Source: Perognathus longimembris pacificus
Lineage: Eukaryota; Chordata; Mammalia; Rodentia; Heteromyidae
Length of the DNA stretch: 64,000 nt
Assembly (NCBI RefSeq): GCF_023159225.1
Contig: NC_063162.1
Span: forward strand, 92,031,880-92,095,879
Direction of reading: 5' to 3'
Both the position numbers and the translations under genes were made by a program. The number at the start of each line of letters is the position of its first letter. Position 1 is the first letter of the stretch. Below, piece after piece: positions 36,255-47,395 of the stretch. Under the pieces are notes generated by a model. That model did no database searches and was not told where the DNA came from. It saw nothing but the letters and a program-made list of their open reading frames with translations.

Positions 36255-36479
36255 CTATAGAGAAAAGAAAACAGATGACAAATACAGTCGTGTCTAACTG
36301 TGCGAGACAACCTTTCTGATTTCGAGTTGCCTGTCTTCCTACCCTTCCCCTCTTTTTCATGGTCTGTCTTCTCACTTGTCCCTCTTTTTCTTTTCCTTCT
36401 TCAGCCTGCTCCTACACCCCTGCCCCCCGCTTTACTTCCTGAACTTTCAGGCAAATTACGCTTTAATGCACTCATTTTT

Positions 36480-37090
36480 TAAACTGGCTTCTAAAAATCA
36501 GGAAACCACAGCGAGCATGCCCTGGAGACACCAGATGAGCAGTCATTGAGAAAGCCCAGTCCTTTGGTACAATTAGATATTTATACACCGGCTCTTTGTA
36601 CTCTTTTGCTTCGGTGATGGAATCTCGCATCCTGTTTTATGGAGGAATTTTATGACTTATTAACTGCCAACAGTTCATAACCCCTCAGGCTTAATTAACT
36701 AGCCTCATTGGCCTCTGGAAAAAAAAGACTAATGTTTAAACTCCAAACTAGTATTTTGCAGAAGGATCTATGGCTTATAGGGCATTTTCGCAATTCTTGA
36801 CAGAACACTAAACATACATGTGTGCATTGATTTGCCAAGTCCCACCATTAAGGTCAAAGGCTTTGCAACCAGCTGAATAAATTGGCTTTCCTGAAACCTG
36901 CAGTTCGGTTAGCAATCCCCTAGCAGTTAGCGTCACTTCAAAAGAGATGCCAGATGCAGAAAGGACTTCATTCATTTTGGTAAAATAATGACAGCAAAAA
37001 CTGAAGACACAGGGGCCATGAGCTCATTAGCTTTTGTTATTTGAGCCAATGGAGGATGAGAGCTAGGGGTTTTATACTATCTTGTCCAAG
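36480..37090. promoter_or_regulatory. Candidate conserved noncoding element next to the zinc-ligand exon
   Basis: Repeat-free intronic block beginning about 230 bp from the exon, with balanced composition, a CAGATG E-box-type site (36532), a near-palindromic GGCTTAATTAACTAGCC (about 36689) and a GAGCTCATTAGC stretch. HDAC9 exons and introns have been reported as limb/branchial enhancers of TWIST1 (from memory). That this segment is one of them is a guess. Confidence 0.3.
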
Positions 37091-37165
37091 CTGTCTAATT
37101 TTAATATTATATATAGTCTCTTCCCAGCCACCTTCTGATTTTTTTCTTCCCCCATACAACTCTCC

Positions 37166-37371
37166 TTCCCTTCCCATTTAAAAAAATCTGTTTTGTTAAA
37201 ATGAATGCAAAATTCATAGGGCAATTTTCCTATTTTTCAAATCTATTCTAACACATGTCATATTACAATTAATAAAAAGAAGTGACAAATTTTGGGTCAT
37301 TATCATATATAATTGCCCTATGAATTTTGCATTCATTTTAACAAAACAGATTTTTTTGAATGGGAAGGGAA
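37166..37371. repeat. 61-bp near-perfect inverted repeat with 84-bp loop
   Basis: Left arm 37166-37226 and right arm 37311-37371 are reverse complements with one mismatch (37179). Each carries ATCTGTTTTGTTAAAATGAA and GCAAAATTCATAGGGCAATT or its complement. The 84-bp spacer is AT-rich and unrelated. The arms match no repeat I know, carry no terminal target duplication that I can see, and contain no open frame. RNA from either strand could form a long hairpin. Confidence 0.95.
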
Positions 37372-37926
37372 CTATATCTTTGATACTTGTAGCAGCTTTC
37401 TGAGATGAAGTTTTTGTGTGTTATTTCTCCTTATCCTAGTCTTTAGAACTTTGTGCCCACACCAACCTGCAGGTCTGCATTCCAGAACACATCACCACAT
37501 TTTCAGTAGGTTCCATTGAGCTGCATTGAGCTTGCCATTTATGATGCAGACATCTAATAACACTCTCTCCTTTTGTATAGAACACACACAAAAGTAATAC
37601 AGAATCATAGGTCTAGGTAGATAATGAGGTCATTGGAAACTTGTGCTAGCTAGAGATACACACACCAGAAAAAAATATAAATTACTGAATATATATTAAT
37701 TCCTGGATTTCTGAATATACAAAGAGGAGATGGGATAGCTAAATTATTTCCTTTTATGTTACCAATTTAAGACACAGAGTCTTTTGTGCTTACTACTGGA
37801 CATCTAGAAGATGGGTAAAAAGATATTAGAAAGCCAACAACTCTAATATTTCTACTTCCCATGTACAATAGCAATAGAATTGCAAGATACATATTGATCT
37901 GGGCACACATGTATCCACAATTGTAC

Positions 37927-38428
37927 AAGGCCCAATAGCTATACCCTTAGAAACACATAAGATGATGCTAATTGAAATGAACTCCATGTTATGGAAACAA
38001 GTGATATATCACTGTTGTAACCACTTTCAACGTCCTATGTGTATGTGTAGTTTCTATTATAGATAATGTTTTGTATCACCTTCCTATGTTTGTACCTACA
38101 CTATCTCTGTAATCTTATCTGAGTATATTGGAAACCGTGTTTACTGGTATTGGAAGTAGGAAATTCAAAGGGAATACCAAATGTGAGAGACACAGGGTAA
38201 AAAAAGAGAAATAACTACAAAAGCAATACTTGCAAAACTGTTTGGTGTAAGTGAACTGAACACCAGGGGGGAGGAGGGAAAGGGGGGGAGGGAGGGGGGC
38301 ATGAGGGACAAGGCAACAAACAGTACAAGAAATGTATCCAATGCCCAACGTATGATACTGTAACCTCTCTGTATGTCAGTTTGATAATAAAAATTTGAGA
38401 AAAAAAATAAAAATAAATAAAAAATAAA
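37927..38428 (+). mobile_element. 5'-truncated L1 3' UTR
   Basis: Starts CAAGGCCCAATAGCTATACC, has a G-rich polypurine tract (about 38264-38300) and ends TTTGATAATAAAAATTTGAG with a long A-rich tail containing (AAAT)n. No clear target duplication. Confidence 0.85.
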
Positions 38429-39185
38429 GTAGAAGTAAATTGCATTGATCATCCCAGTTTCTCTGGGGACATTGAAAAGTTTTATTTAAGAAGACAGAGG
38501 AAAAAGATGATAATTTGCCTCACATATCAAATCATTTGCTCTTGAAAGATATGTGAGGTACTTACATACTTCTGCATAAGAAATACAATTTTATCATCAA
38601 TATAGAAAAGTTTTCAACAGATATTACTCATTAAAATACACAAATCCATTCTAACACATGGGCCATCTATGATTCTGCATTTAAAGATAAAAGTTCAACC
38701 CATGTATGCATATTATTGTGGGTAGTAATTTTATAACAGTATAGCTTAGATCATCTCATTTTTGCTTTTTTAGTTTTCCTTGCTTTAAGATATTAATACA
38801 AATTCTGAAATTATTGGAAATTATTGGAGACTTGTCTATCCATATCAACAAATACATACTAGACTAACATGAGGGAAAAATTACTGGTGTTTATGAGAAA
38901 TTAATATGTAAATGAAATGAAGTGAATCTTTAAAATTCTCCAAATAGACCTTAAGCATTCAAGATACTCTGAGAAATGTGAAAAACCATTTAAATACTTT
39001 TCTGGTTAAAAAAGTACATTGTGAAAATTAATTCTGAACAAAAAGGTAGAACCAATATACCTTCACTTGTATGTAAAGTAGTTTTGAATAAATCACATTT
39101 CACCAGCTTACTAGGATATTTATCACTTACAGTTATTTAGTGTAAGAGCTTGTCACAAAAATCTACATGTATATGACTACAATGC

Positions 39186-39232
39186 AATTTTCTATAATCT
39201 ATAGATTTTCTATAATCTATAATTTTCTATAG
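39186..39232. repeat. Tandem repeat, about 17-bp unit, 2.7 copies
   Basis: ATTTTCTATAATCTATAG-type unit repeated in tandem; AT-rich. Confidence 0.85.
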
Positions 39233-40707
39233 TGGCAGTAACATTTTTTTTAAATAAAAGAGCCGAAGGAGTAATGTTTTATAAACAAAAGCCACTTTAC
39301 CCAACAGCTTCATGAGTCCTGCAATATAATCTGCTTGTAGGACAAGGTACTGACTGCACTGACCTCAGAGGCTGGTTCTTTTGCAAGTTGACAAGCAAGT
39401 ACACCTGCTCCCAATCCAAACACAGTATGTGTTTGTGTGTGTGCATGTGTGTGTATATATGTGATCTTCTGAGAAAGAGGAAGTGAAATAAATGAGGTTT
39501 ATAGATCCACTAGAATACTACCTGCCTAAAATGTTCAACATCTCTGAATTTGGCTGTAATTCCAAATGGGAGGTGAGTCACTACTCTGGCAAGGAGTTTA
39601 CTAGGCTTATAAAACAGCTGAATCTAGCTGTTAGACAGGGGGTATCTCTGCCTTCTCCCAGAATTTGTAAAGGTCCTTCACTATGCCACCAGTATGGTAA
39701 ATGGCTTTGGACACATAAGAATGAAGGACTTGTCCCATTGAAACACTTTCTTCTCCTCTCCTTTGCTAACTTGCAGAACAGATCTGTCAGCCAGGGAGAA
39801 CAGAGGTCTCAGCGCCACGTGGCACTTTAAAACTTCCTTCTCAGCAGCTGGGAGAAACAGGAATTTCCTCTAAGTAGCCCTGCAGCTGCAGAAATTGGAA
39901 GACTTGAAAGTAAGAATATGTGAGCTGGTGGTGATCTCAGAGGCAACCCTTTGGACAGAACTTCATACACGGAGAGAATTTGAAATAAAAACTTCTCGTC
40001 TGCTAGAGCCTGCTGGGAAATGAGAATCTTTTATGATTGGATAATGAAGCCAGTTCATAATCAAAGGCCGGCAAGCTTACAGGAAACTGCTGGGAGCTAC
40101 CAAGTAAATTATTTTATAAATTGTTTCAGATTATATCCTGTAGACTTTTATTCATATATTAATGTACAAAGAAAAACTGTACATAAAAATCCTCTGCAGT
40201 ACAAAGAATCTGCCAATCATAAACTACATATTGTAATTTTCCAATCCATTTTATAATTCATTATTTATGAGTTTGGATATGACCAATATGCTTTCAATTG
40301 ATTATTGTTGTAGAACCCCAAAACGGTAAGTATAGACAATTTCTCAGAAAGAAAATGCTAAAAGGATCTGAACAACAAAGAGAAGTGGACCAGTTACTCT
40401 CCCATAAAATTTTGATAAAATTTACGTTTTTAGAAACATTGAGCACACAAACTTCAGTATTCATCCTGCTTTTCTTCAAAAACATTTTTTACTTATCTTT
40501 CTAGCATAGACATTGCAGACTATGTTCATTTTCTAAATGTACTATAATTGTTAAAAAGCAAATAGCTATTTAAAAAATTCTTTCGAATGCATACAAAAAA
40601 ATGTAATGGTACCTTCATAGTGCAAAATGTGAATACATTTCTGCTACACGCAGTAGATATGAGCTTTCAACACATTTTGTGATCATCAGTTATGACTACA
40701 TTAAAAC

Positions 40708-40975
40708 TTAAGCTTGGTGCCAGTGGCTTATGTTTGTAATTCTAACTACTTGGGAGGCTGAGATTTGAGGCCTGAGGTTCAAAACCAGCCCTGGCAAGAA
40801 AGTCTGTGTGACCCTTATCTCCAGTTTATCACTAAAACAATAAGAACTTGAATTGTTGCTCAAGTGGTAGAGTTGCTCAAGTCTTAGTGAAAAAGCTAAA
40901 GGACATAGCACTGGTCCTGAGTTCAAGCCTTCGGTCTGGCGTGCACACGCGTGTGCACACACACACACAACAAGA
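40708..40975 (+). mobile_element. B1-like/Geo dimeric SINE with CA tail
   Basis: B1-like left half (GCCAGTGGCTTATGTTTGTA, ACTACTTGGGAGGCTGAG), then AGAACTTGAATTGTTGCTCA AGTGGTAGAG and GGTCCTGAGTTCAAGCC. It ends in a CG/CA-alternating tail (40939-40969) that includes a perfect palindrome. Confidence 0.75.
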
Positions 40976-42221
40976 AAAACTTGAGCATCTTTGCAAAGTA
41001 CATGCAAAGTTAGGCTTTATATTCGTCACAGAAAAATGTGTTTGCTGAAAGACAACAGTATGGTGTACAAAAAAAAAAAACCAATAAATTTATTCCCATG
41101 CAAAGCTAGTCATGTTTATCAGTCTCCCATTCCTTTTATCTTGGGTTTACCTTAACTAAGTATTTCTTCACATGGCTCTGTTTGTGCTCCCTCAACCTTT
41201 TGCTGTGCCTGGTTAACTAAATCAGAGGGCTGGAGGGTAAGGCCATGACTTCCAATAAGATTTAATTATGAGTGCAGATATGAGCAAGACTTAGACTATT
41301 GAGCCTTGCACTTCAAAAAAAAAAAAAAAAGAAAGGCCTTTAACATATTTTGCCTTTAAATCTTTTATCACCTGCAAAAATTAATTAAGTACAGATGTAG
41401 CAGGTTCAGTTGGGATGCCAGGGTTCATTTCCTGTCTATGCTTTGTCAGACAACCTATTACACCTCTTCTTGAACTGGACGCAAGCTGAAAACGTGGCTC
41501 ATAAATCACCATTCAGCTCTCTTTTGCTCTTTCTTGGGTTGGTCTTTTTCTATGGGCAGATCTCTAGCTCATTACTCAGGAATATAGTTTAGTCAACCTG
41601 CCAAGTGTCATCTGCATTTAAACCAACCATTTGTTAAACAAATTATAACTATTGTGTAAGAATGTATCATGTTAAAATGCTAGGCTAAATCCAATGTCTA
41701 TGACTCTGAATCACTGAGGGTTCCTGCAGGAGTGATCCCAACCTGGCATCTGAGACTTGAGATCTTTTCAGAAAGAATGACATTCTGACTTGTTTTAATA
41801 ACACCACAGTTGCACAACAAGTGACATGATTGCTAACCAGGGGAAGTAGCCAATTGGTTACCAAAGAAACAACATTCTTTCCAGCACATCTGACTATTTA
41901 AAGTCTATATTCTGTAGGGAAATGTAAATTTGGGTTCTGTTAGGGTTATTTTAACTGTGGAAGTATCAATTCATTTAAGGATCATAAAAGTTGCCCTGAT
42001 CTGCGCCTTCTTCTCATTAAATTGCAGTTAACACCATGAAAGTGAAACGTGAATGTTTATGGTTTCAAAACTGCTATCCTGAATTTAATGAGTTTGCACT
42101 TTCAAAGGAAACACACCCTTCAGTTGTTTGCAAGTGCAAAAGGCAAGACAAGAGAGAAATACAAATCCCCTCCCTTTTAGTTAGAGTCATTGAAAATCCA
42201 GCTCTGGCTGGGAATACATAC

Positions 42222-42309
42222 CAGATCTACAATCAATATCTTGCTTACATTTAGTTGGTCTCTCAAGTACTTGGCAGTAATTGCAACTGAATTAAAAAAG
42301 CAGAACCCC
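42222..42309 (-). CDS. HDAC9: HDAC9 coding exon GFCFFNSVAITAKYL...VDL
   Basis: This 88-bp minus-strand exon begins after TTCCGCAG with a single G that completes the split Met codon, then reads 29 codons beginning GFCFFNSVAITAKYLRDQ and ending ILIVDL, up to donor GTATGT. FCFFN is the conserved loop beside the catalytic channel. The run ILIVDL leads into the DVHH zinc-binding segment encoded at the start of the next exon. It is in frame with both neighbours (phase 2 in, phase 0 out), with no stop or frameshift. From memory the only difference from human HDAC9 is Val for Ile in LN(I/V)SK. The YLRDQL...SKILIVDLD wording separates HDAC9 from HDAC4, HDAC5 and HDAC7. The intron before it is 245 bp (42310-42554) and the one after it 5967 bp. 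Confidence 0.95.
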
Positions 42310-42554
42310 CTGCGGAATAAAGAAGAACAGAGAAATAAGAAAGCAAATCATCCAGGAAAACCATTATAAATAATGTTCAGAGCATTTTGTAAAATGCTAT
42401 ATGATCTCTGAAGCCATAAATCTGCTTCTGGGAGTACCTCGAATGATTTTTTTTCAGTCCATCTGCTAACAATTAGAAGCTTCAGAAACATGCACAGGGC
42501 AGGTGACTGCCAGGAATCATGGCGCTAGGAGATGGGCAAGTTTTTGCTACTTAC
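42310..42554 (-). other. HDAC9: Short HDAC9 intron (245 bp)
   Basis: GT-AG intron between the RPPGHHAEES and GFCFFN exons; donor GTAAGT, acceptor TTATTCCGCAG. No repeat recognised. The shortness and absence of inserted repeats in so repeat-rich a gene suggest constraint, but that is inference. Confidence 0.9.
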
Positions 42555-42610
42555 ATGGCTGCAGATTCTTCAGCATGATGGCCCGGGGGCCTCACAATGG
42601 CAAACCCATT
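42555..42610 (-). CDS. HDAC9: HDAC9 coding exon with the RPPGHHAEES motif
   Basis: Read on the minus strand, this 56-bp exon starts after a pyrimidine-rich acceptor ending TTACAG (42611 upward) and stops before the strong donor GTAAGT (42554 downward). It encodes NGFAIVRPPGHHAEESAAM; the Met codon is split AT/G across the intron. RPPGHHAEES is the class IIa/I deacetylase segment whose two adjacent histidines form the charge-relay pair at the active site. From memory, human HDAC9 differs at only two positions here (Val for Ile, Thr for the first Ala after ES). HDAC9 is a nuclear-cytoplasmic class IIa deacetylase that represses MEF2 targets and works with NCoR/HDAC3, having weak intrinsic deacetylase activity. 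The next exon lies only 245 bp downstream and joins in phase. The preceding exon (ending ...GELK in human) is not in the remaining 21 kb, so the upstream intron is long. HDAC4/5/7 paralogs are less likely because of the residues in the following exons. Confidence 0.95.
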
Positions 42611-43769
42611 CTGTAAGAAGAAGACAGGTTTCCAAAGGTCAGGTCAGGTAGAAGAGGCTTACTTTCATCTCCACGCTCCACACTTTCATCAAGAACACTC
42701 AACAAGGACAGATTCTTACAGGCTCACTCTCAAACATGACTTCTGGCTCCTTTGACTTCTGGCTCCTTAACCATGTCATAGAGGGACAGAGAAATAAAAT
42801 ATAGGATCACGTTTTCTCAGATCATGTCTCAAGAAGGATCCCGTAGAGCCAGGGGGAGACCTGAGATGTGGGAGTTGTACCTAGCTGGCAAACGTACATG
42901 TCAGCTGTTATTCTCACGTGATTCATTTCAAGAACAACTTCTTACTTTATGACATCAACATGCTACAGAGAGAAAAGAAATTCAGTCCTGATGCAGGTTT
43001 GGGTCAAAGTTTGGAAAGATGAGGAGAAGTCCAAAGTGAAAATTCTTTAACTGGGTTCCCTCAATGGTTATTTCCATTACAATCTCAGAAAAATGATAAA
43101 CCGACACTCACACACTTACATAGACACAAAAGAAACTTCAAAAAGGTGAAAAAGAGAACAATGGAAAGCCCATATTTCTTCCAGTCTATAAACTTATCTT
43201 GGATGACTGCCAAGACTTGCAACTTTATTGGATTCTCTAAGTCAATTTCTAGTCCAAGTTCTGGAATTTTATAAAAAAAAAAAATCCAAGTCTGAGCAGC
43301 AATCTGATCTATTCATGATCAAGAAACGCCTTAACCTCCAGATTAGTTGGAATGCATCACGGAAAGCTGACTGAGGTAACTCCAGCATGAAGTCAGGGAA
43401 CCATAAATCCTTGCAAAGCCAGCATGCTCAGAAAAGTTGGGTTGTCTGATGTGAAAAATAATCATCTATCACACGATTCACACCACCTTTCACTTAACTA
43501 TGATTCAAGTAACATGTGCCAAGAAGAATGTTGCCTTAATATATAATCCTAAACCTTTTGAAATAATATAAATATACTTTAGAGATTTTTCTCCCTCAAT
43601 CTTTAATGCAAGCAAAAAGGTATAAAGAGAAGAAGCCATGTATGCCCTAGATCTTTAAACATACTGACACATTCTTATTATGGTAATTAACATGCAATGA
43701 GTTAATTTGATATATTTTTTGGCCAGCGTATAGAATGATAATTTCAGACCACATTAGGAGTTACTATTG

Positions 43770-44062
43770 TTAGACTATGCCCCCTTTCCCAAATTTAAAC
43801 ATTGAAATCTTGACCCCAAGGAATTGTATTAAAAGGTAGGATCATTAAGGGGCAAGTTGGTCAGGAGGACTGTCCTCGGGGATACATCTTGGGTTCCTGA
43901 TGAACAGGATGGGTTCAATCACAACTTCTTCTATTTTCCCTCAGCCTTTCACCATGCACTAACTAGGGAGGAAGCTCTAGGGAGGTGCTGCAGGTTCCTG
44001 GACTCCCCAGCTCTACAACTGAAAGCCAAGTCATCTTCTATTGTTTAATGACAATAGTGTAG
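43770..44062 (+). mobile_element. ERVL-MaLR LTR relic
   Basis: GAAATCTTGACCCCAAGGAA, AAAGGTAGGATCATTAAG, CACCATGCACTAAC, GACTCCCCAGCTCTACAACT and CTTCTATTGTTTAATGAC follow the order of MLT1/MST-type LTRs. Strongly diverged. Confidence 0.6.
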
Positions 44063-46691
44063 ACTGTGAAGATGAGAGTAAGCCTCTCCTATCTGACCTG
44101 ACCATTGGAAACCTGTGATGGGTTGTGTGGCAGCAGAGAATGGATTAAGACAGAAGTGAAATAACAGAATGCCAAGTACAGTCACAATAATGGTGATAAA
44201 CATGTCCTGTTATTATCGCTAATGTGCTTACTATCTCTCTGACATTCAAGAGACTACCAAGAATTCATAGCAATCTTTAGACTGATTATAGTGTGAGATT
44301 AGAGAGTATTAAAGGTATTCTGAGAATGGAGAATTTTGCAATGATTATGATAGCAATACAGTTCATTGGGAAGACAATAGTGAGGGTGAAAAGCACAGCA
44401 GATATGAGGCATGGAAAATATAACTGATGTAATGAATTTTAGACTAACAATGTAATAAAACTTTCAACATTCAGCTGAAAATTGTATTTTCTAGACCAGG
44501 GATATGATTAGGCAATCCAAAGAGCAAAGTATCCAGTGACTAAGAGCTATGAGAAATAAAAAGTATTATTTTATTAGTAATCAAATAAACACAGATTAAA
44601 TAGCCAATAAGAAGCTATTTTTTTTCCACCTAGAAAATTGAAATGTTGAGAATGCTCTATGCTGACACTCATTTGCTGCTATAGAAGATTAATAATTACG
44701 TCAAAGGGAAAGTAACATATGCTATTAACTTTGGATTTTCATATATTTTCTAAATGGCCTATAACAAATTTGAATTATTTTCACAGCAAAAAATATTACA
44801 AAACCTAGAGAATGTTGGGAGGTAAATGTTAATAAGGCTGGAAGATCTGCTTCTATGTATATATGAAAAGCAACAAAGAACATTCTGTGTAGAAGAAGCA
44901 TAAGAACTCAAGAGAATGACATTGAAATACATGTCAGGTAAGATAGGTCAATCCAATTAGAGTTCATGTTGGGGAACAAAATGGAAACAAAATTCCACAA
45001 GTTATATAAGGCAAAATGGCAACAATAAAAATAACTTTAATTCAGTCTTCCTCTTTGTAGCCAAAATTCATGAACAAAGGGTCTGCCTTTTGCTTTACAC
45101 ACTCCTGTCTTATTCTTCAGCCTTTTGGTAAAGCACTTTTGAAACTGATTGAGTTTAGCTTGACTATTTCCTCCTTGCCAATTTCAATAAAGCTCTTCAC
45201 CTTCAAGACCCACCTAAATATGCCTCTGTATTTTCAGGAACAGCCAAACCCTTACATTATCCACATCTCTTCTCGGATCCCCTTTGCTTAGCTGAAACCT
45301 GCCAGGGTTCCCTTTGCTGGCATGACTCACATACCTGTCAGAGGGAAAAGGTAGAATGGAGGCTCTGGTTTCTAGCTGTTGCTTTGAGATCATAAAAGCC
45401 CTTTAAAGGCACCTGCCCTGTACAACACTTCCAGAGGGAAGATTTGGAATGATTAGCTCACCCAGTAAAAGATAAAATAGACTTAATAAGATGACTGAGA
45501 CAATCCTGACACTCCAGCTCCCTGTGGCTCCTGTGGTAGCAGAGAAGTGGTTAGGTTGTTCTCAGTTCTGGCTCAAGACCTAACATTTGGGCCCTACCCT
45601 CTCATACACTTCTCTCATTTGTCTAGTAAACCCTTAAATTCATATGAAAATTTCCCTTAAAATTATAACCATTTTGTTAAGATTCAAATAACCTCAGATT
45701 TCTACCATTTTTGGAAACAGATGGACCTGCAATATGTATCCTTGGTTCCATCAATTTTTCAATTACCACATTTCTTTTCTTCCCCTTGTCTCAACCAAAT
45801 TCTCAGAAAGGCAGTATCTACTACTTTCTATTTTCTCCTTTTCCTCATCTGTGACTCCTTTTTCCTCCTCTAATTTATCTTCTAACCAAGTCTCTACTAA
45901 AGTCTCACAAATGGTCACCAATGGCCTTCCTGCCACTGAATCCAGTAAGGGAATTTTTATTCATTCACTCTATCAGCACTTCATTAGCTTTCATCCCCAT
46001 TGGCTACATCTTTTTAGAATAGTTATTCCCATGACATCTATAACTGCATACTCTCATAGCATTCTTACCATCTTTGTAGTTTGTAATCAGTCTCCTGTTC
46101 ATTAAATAGTAGGCCACTTAATTGTGGCCAACCAAGGCCACATTTTAGGTTTTCTTTTTTCCCCTCTTTTTCCCATTTTTCAGACAATGTCATTACTGCT
46201 ATAAATTTAAAGAAAAGGCAACTTGTAGGCTTCTGTTTCAAGGATGAAATGACTTGAGCAGCAGAACAGTATATCAGCCCACATTTTCAACATCTTTGCT
46301 TATGTATTTCAAGATCACTTCAAATTTAATATAATCATTATCAAACTTCTGATCTTCTAACCTTATTTCTAAACTTATCAATCACAAAATATTCTATTCA
46401 CCCATTGCTCCAAATCAGAAGTCAATGAGTTGTCTTTAATGGCTCTTTCATTCCATCCTTCTTCCATCTCATTTTAGCTCATAACCAATTCCTACTGATT
46501 GTGCATCTATTACTCAAATTTATGTGTTAATAATTATGTTGATTCCTCTTACAATTGTCTTAAAATTTTTACTTTTTTGTCTATCATTTCTGAAGTACTT
46601 ATTATCTGTCAGTATTCATATGGACAATTCATTCAGTATCATGATTTCTTGGAACCTATCCCATTCAAATTAACTTCAATCCTTCAACCAA

Positions 46692-47110
46692 TCAATCAAT
46701 AAACCAAAATTAACTAAAGAAATGAAAACCTTCTATAATAAAAACCATTAAAAATAACTGAAGCCATTTTAGAAGACAATAAAATATTGAGAATTCCACC
46801 TCCCATGGTTATGCATTAGAAAACTTAATATTATTAGAATAGCCATATTATAAAAATATTCTACAGATTCAATGCAATCCCCATCATAATCTCGACAAAT
46901 TTTTCATAGAAATAGAAAAAATATTAGTTGTAAAATTCATATGAAAGCAAAGAAAAGATCTTTAATACCAAAACCACTTCTGAGCAAAAATGAGAAAGTT
47001 GCAAGTATTTAAATACCTGACTTTAAATTATGTGAGAGAACCATAACAAAAACAGCATGAAATTGGAAGAAAGACAGACATTGTGTCTCTTCAGATAGTG
47101 GTCATAATGA
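46692..47110 (+). mobile_element. Ancient L1 ORF2 fragment
   Basis: A-rich sense stretch with TACAGATTCAATGCAATCCC CAT (the FNAIP block), TAAAATTCATATG, AAATACCTGACTTTAAATTA and ACCATAACAAAAACAGCATG: the RT-thumb region of an old L1. No open frame. Confidence 0.7.
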
Positions 47111-47332
47111 CAAAAAGCTAACACACTTGGATGAAATATAATTTTCTGCATCTTTTGATGGTCCAGACAAAGAATTGCTATCCATCATACCACTTAAATT
47201 ACGTTTTACCTTATGTCAAGAACATAGGAATATTTTTCATATCTGAAAATTTAAAAGTATTCAATGAAAAAATATTCATATTTTTCATATTTGAGTATTT
47301 CAAATATTCAGTGCATATCTTTCAAGGAATCT

Positions 47333-47395
47333 GAAGCTGAAGAACCATAAGTTTGAGGCTAGCCTGGGCCACATAGACCTTGTTTCAAAAAAAAA
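47333..47395 (+). mobile_element. B1-type SINE 3' fragment
   Basis: CATAAGTTTGAGGCTAGCCT GGGCCACATAGACC and a poly-A tail: the 3' part of a B1 element, unlike the B1-like halves elsewhere because it keeps the classic end. Confidence 0.75.

Larger units (their letters stand above)
36255..42221 (-). other. HDAC9: HDAC9 intron of 5967 bp
   Basis: The intron between the GFCFFN and DVHH exons runs from donor GTATGT to acceptor TTTTCTCTATAG. It contains a 61-bp inverted repeat (37166-37371), a 5'-truncated L1 (37927-38428), a short tandem repeat (39186-39232) and a B1-like/Geo SINE (about 40708-40975). The remainder, notably 36255-37165, 38429-40700 and 40980-42221, shows no repeat I recognise and no further exon. 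Confidence 0.85.

Noticed and set aside
39492..39830. 112-codon plus-strand open frame
   Set aside because: No domain and no flanking promoter or poly(A); opposite strand to HDAC9 and within the chance length range.
42611..43770. Search for the preceding HDAC9 exon close to the cluster
   Set aside because: No acceptor/donor pair with the expected ...ASGELK coding sequence was found on the minus strand.
45734..46105. 123-codon plus-strand open frame
   Set aside because: Ser/Phe-rich translation of a pyrimidine-rich stretch, antisense to HDAC9, with no homology recognised. The segment may be an old repeat, but I could not name it.
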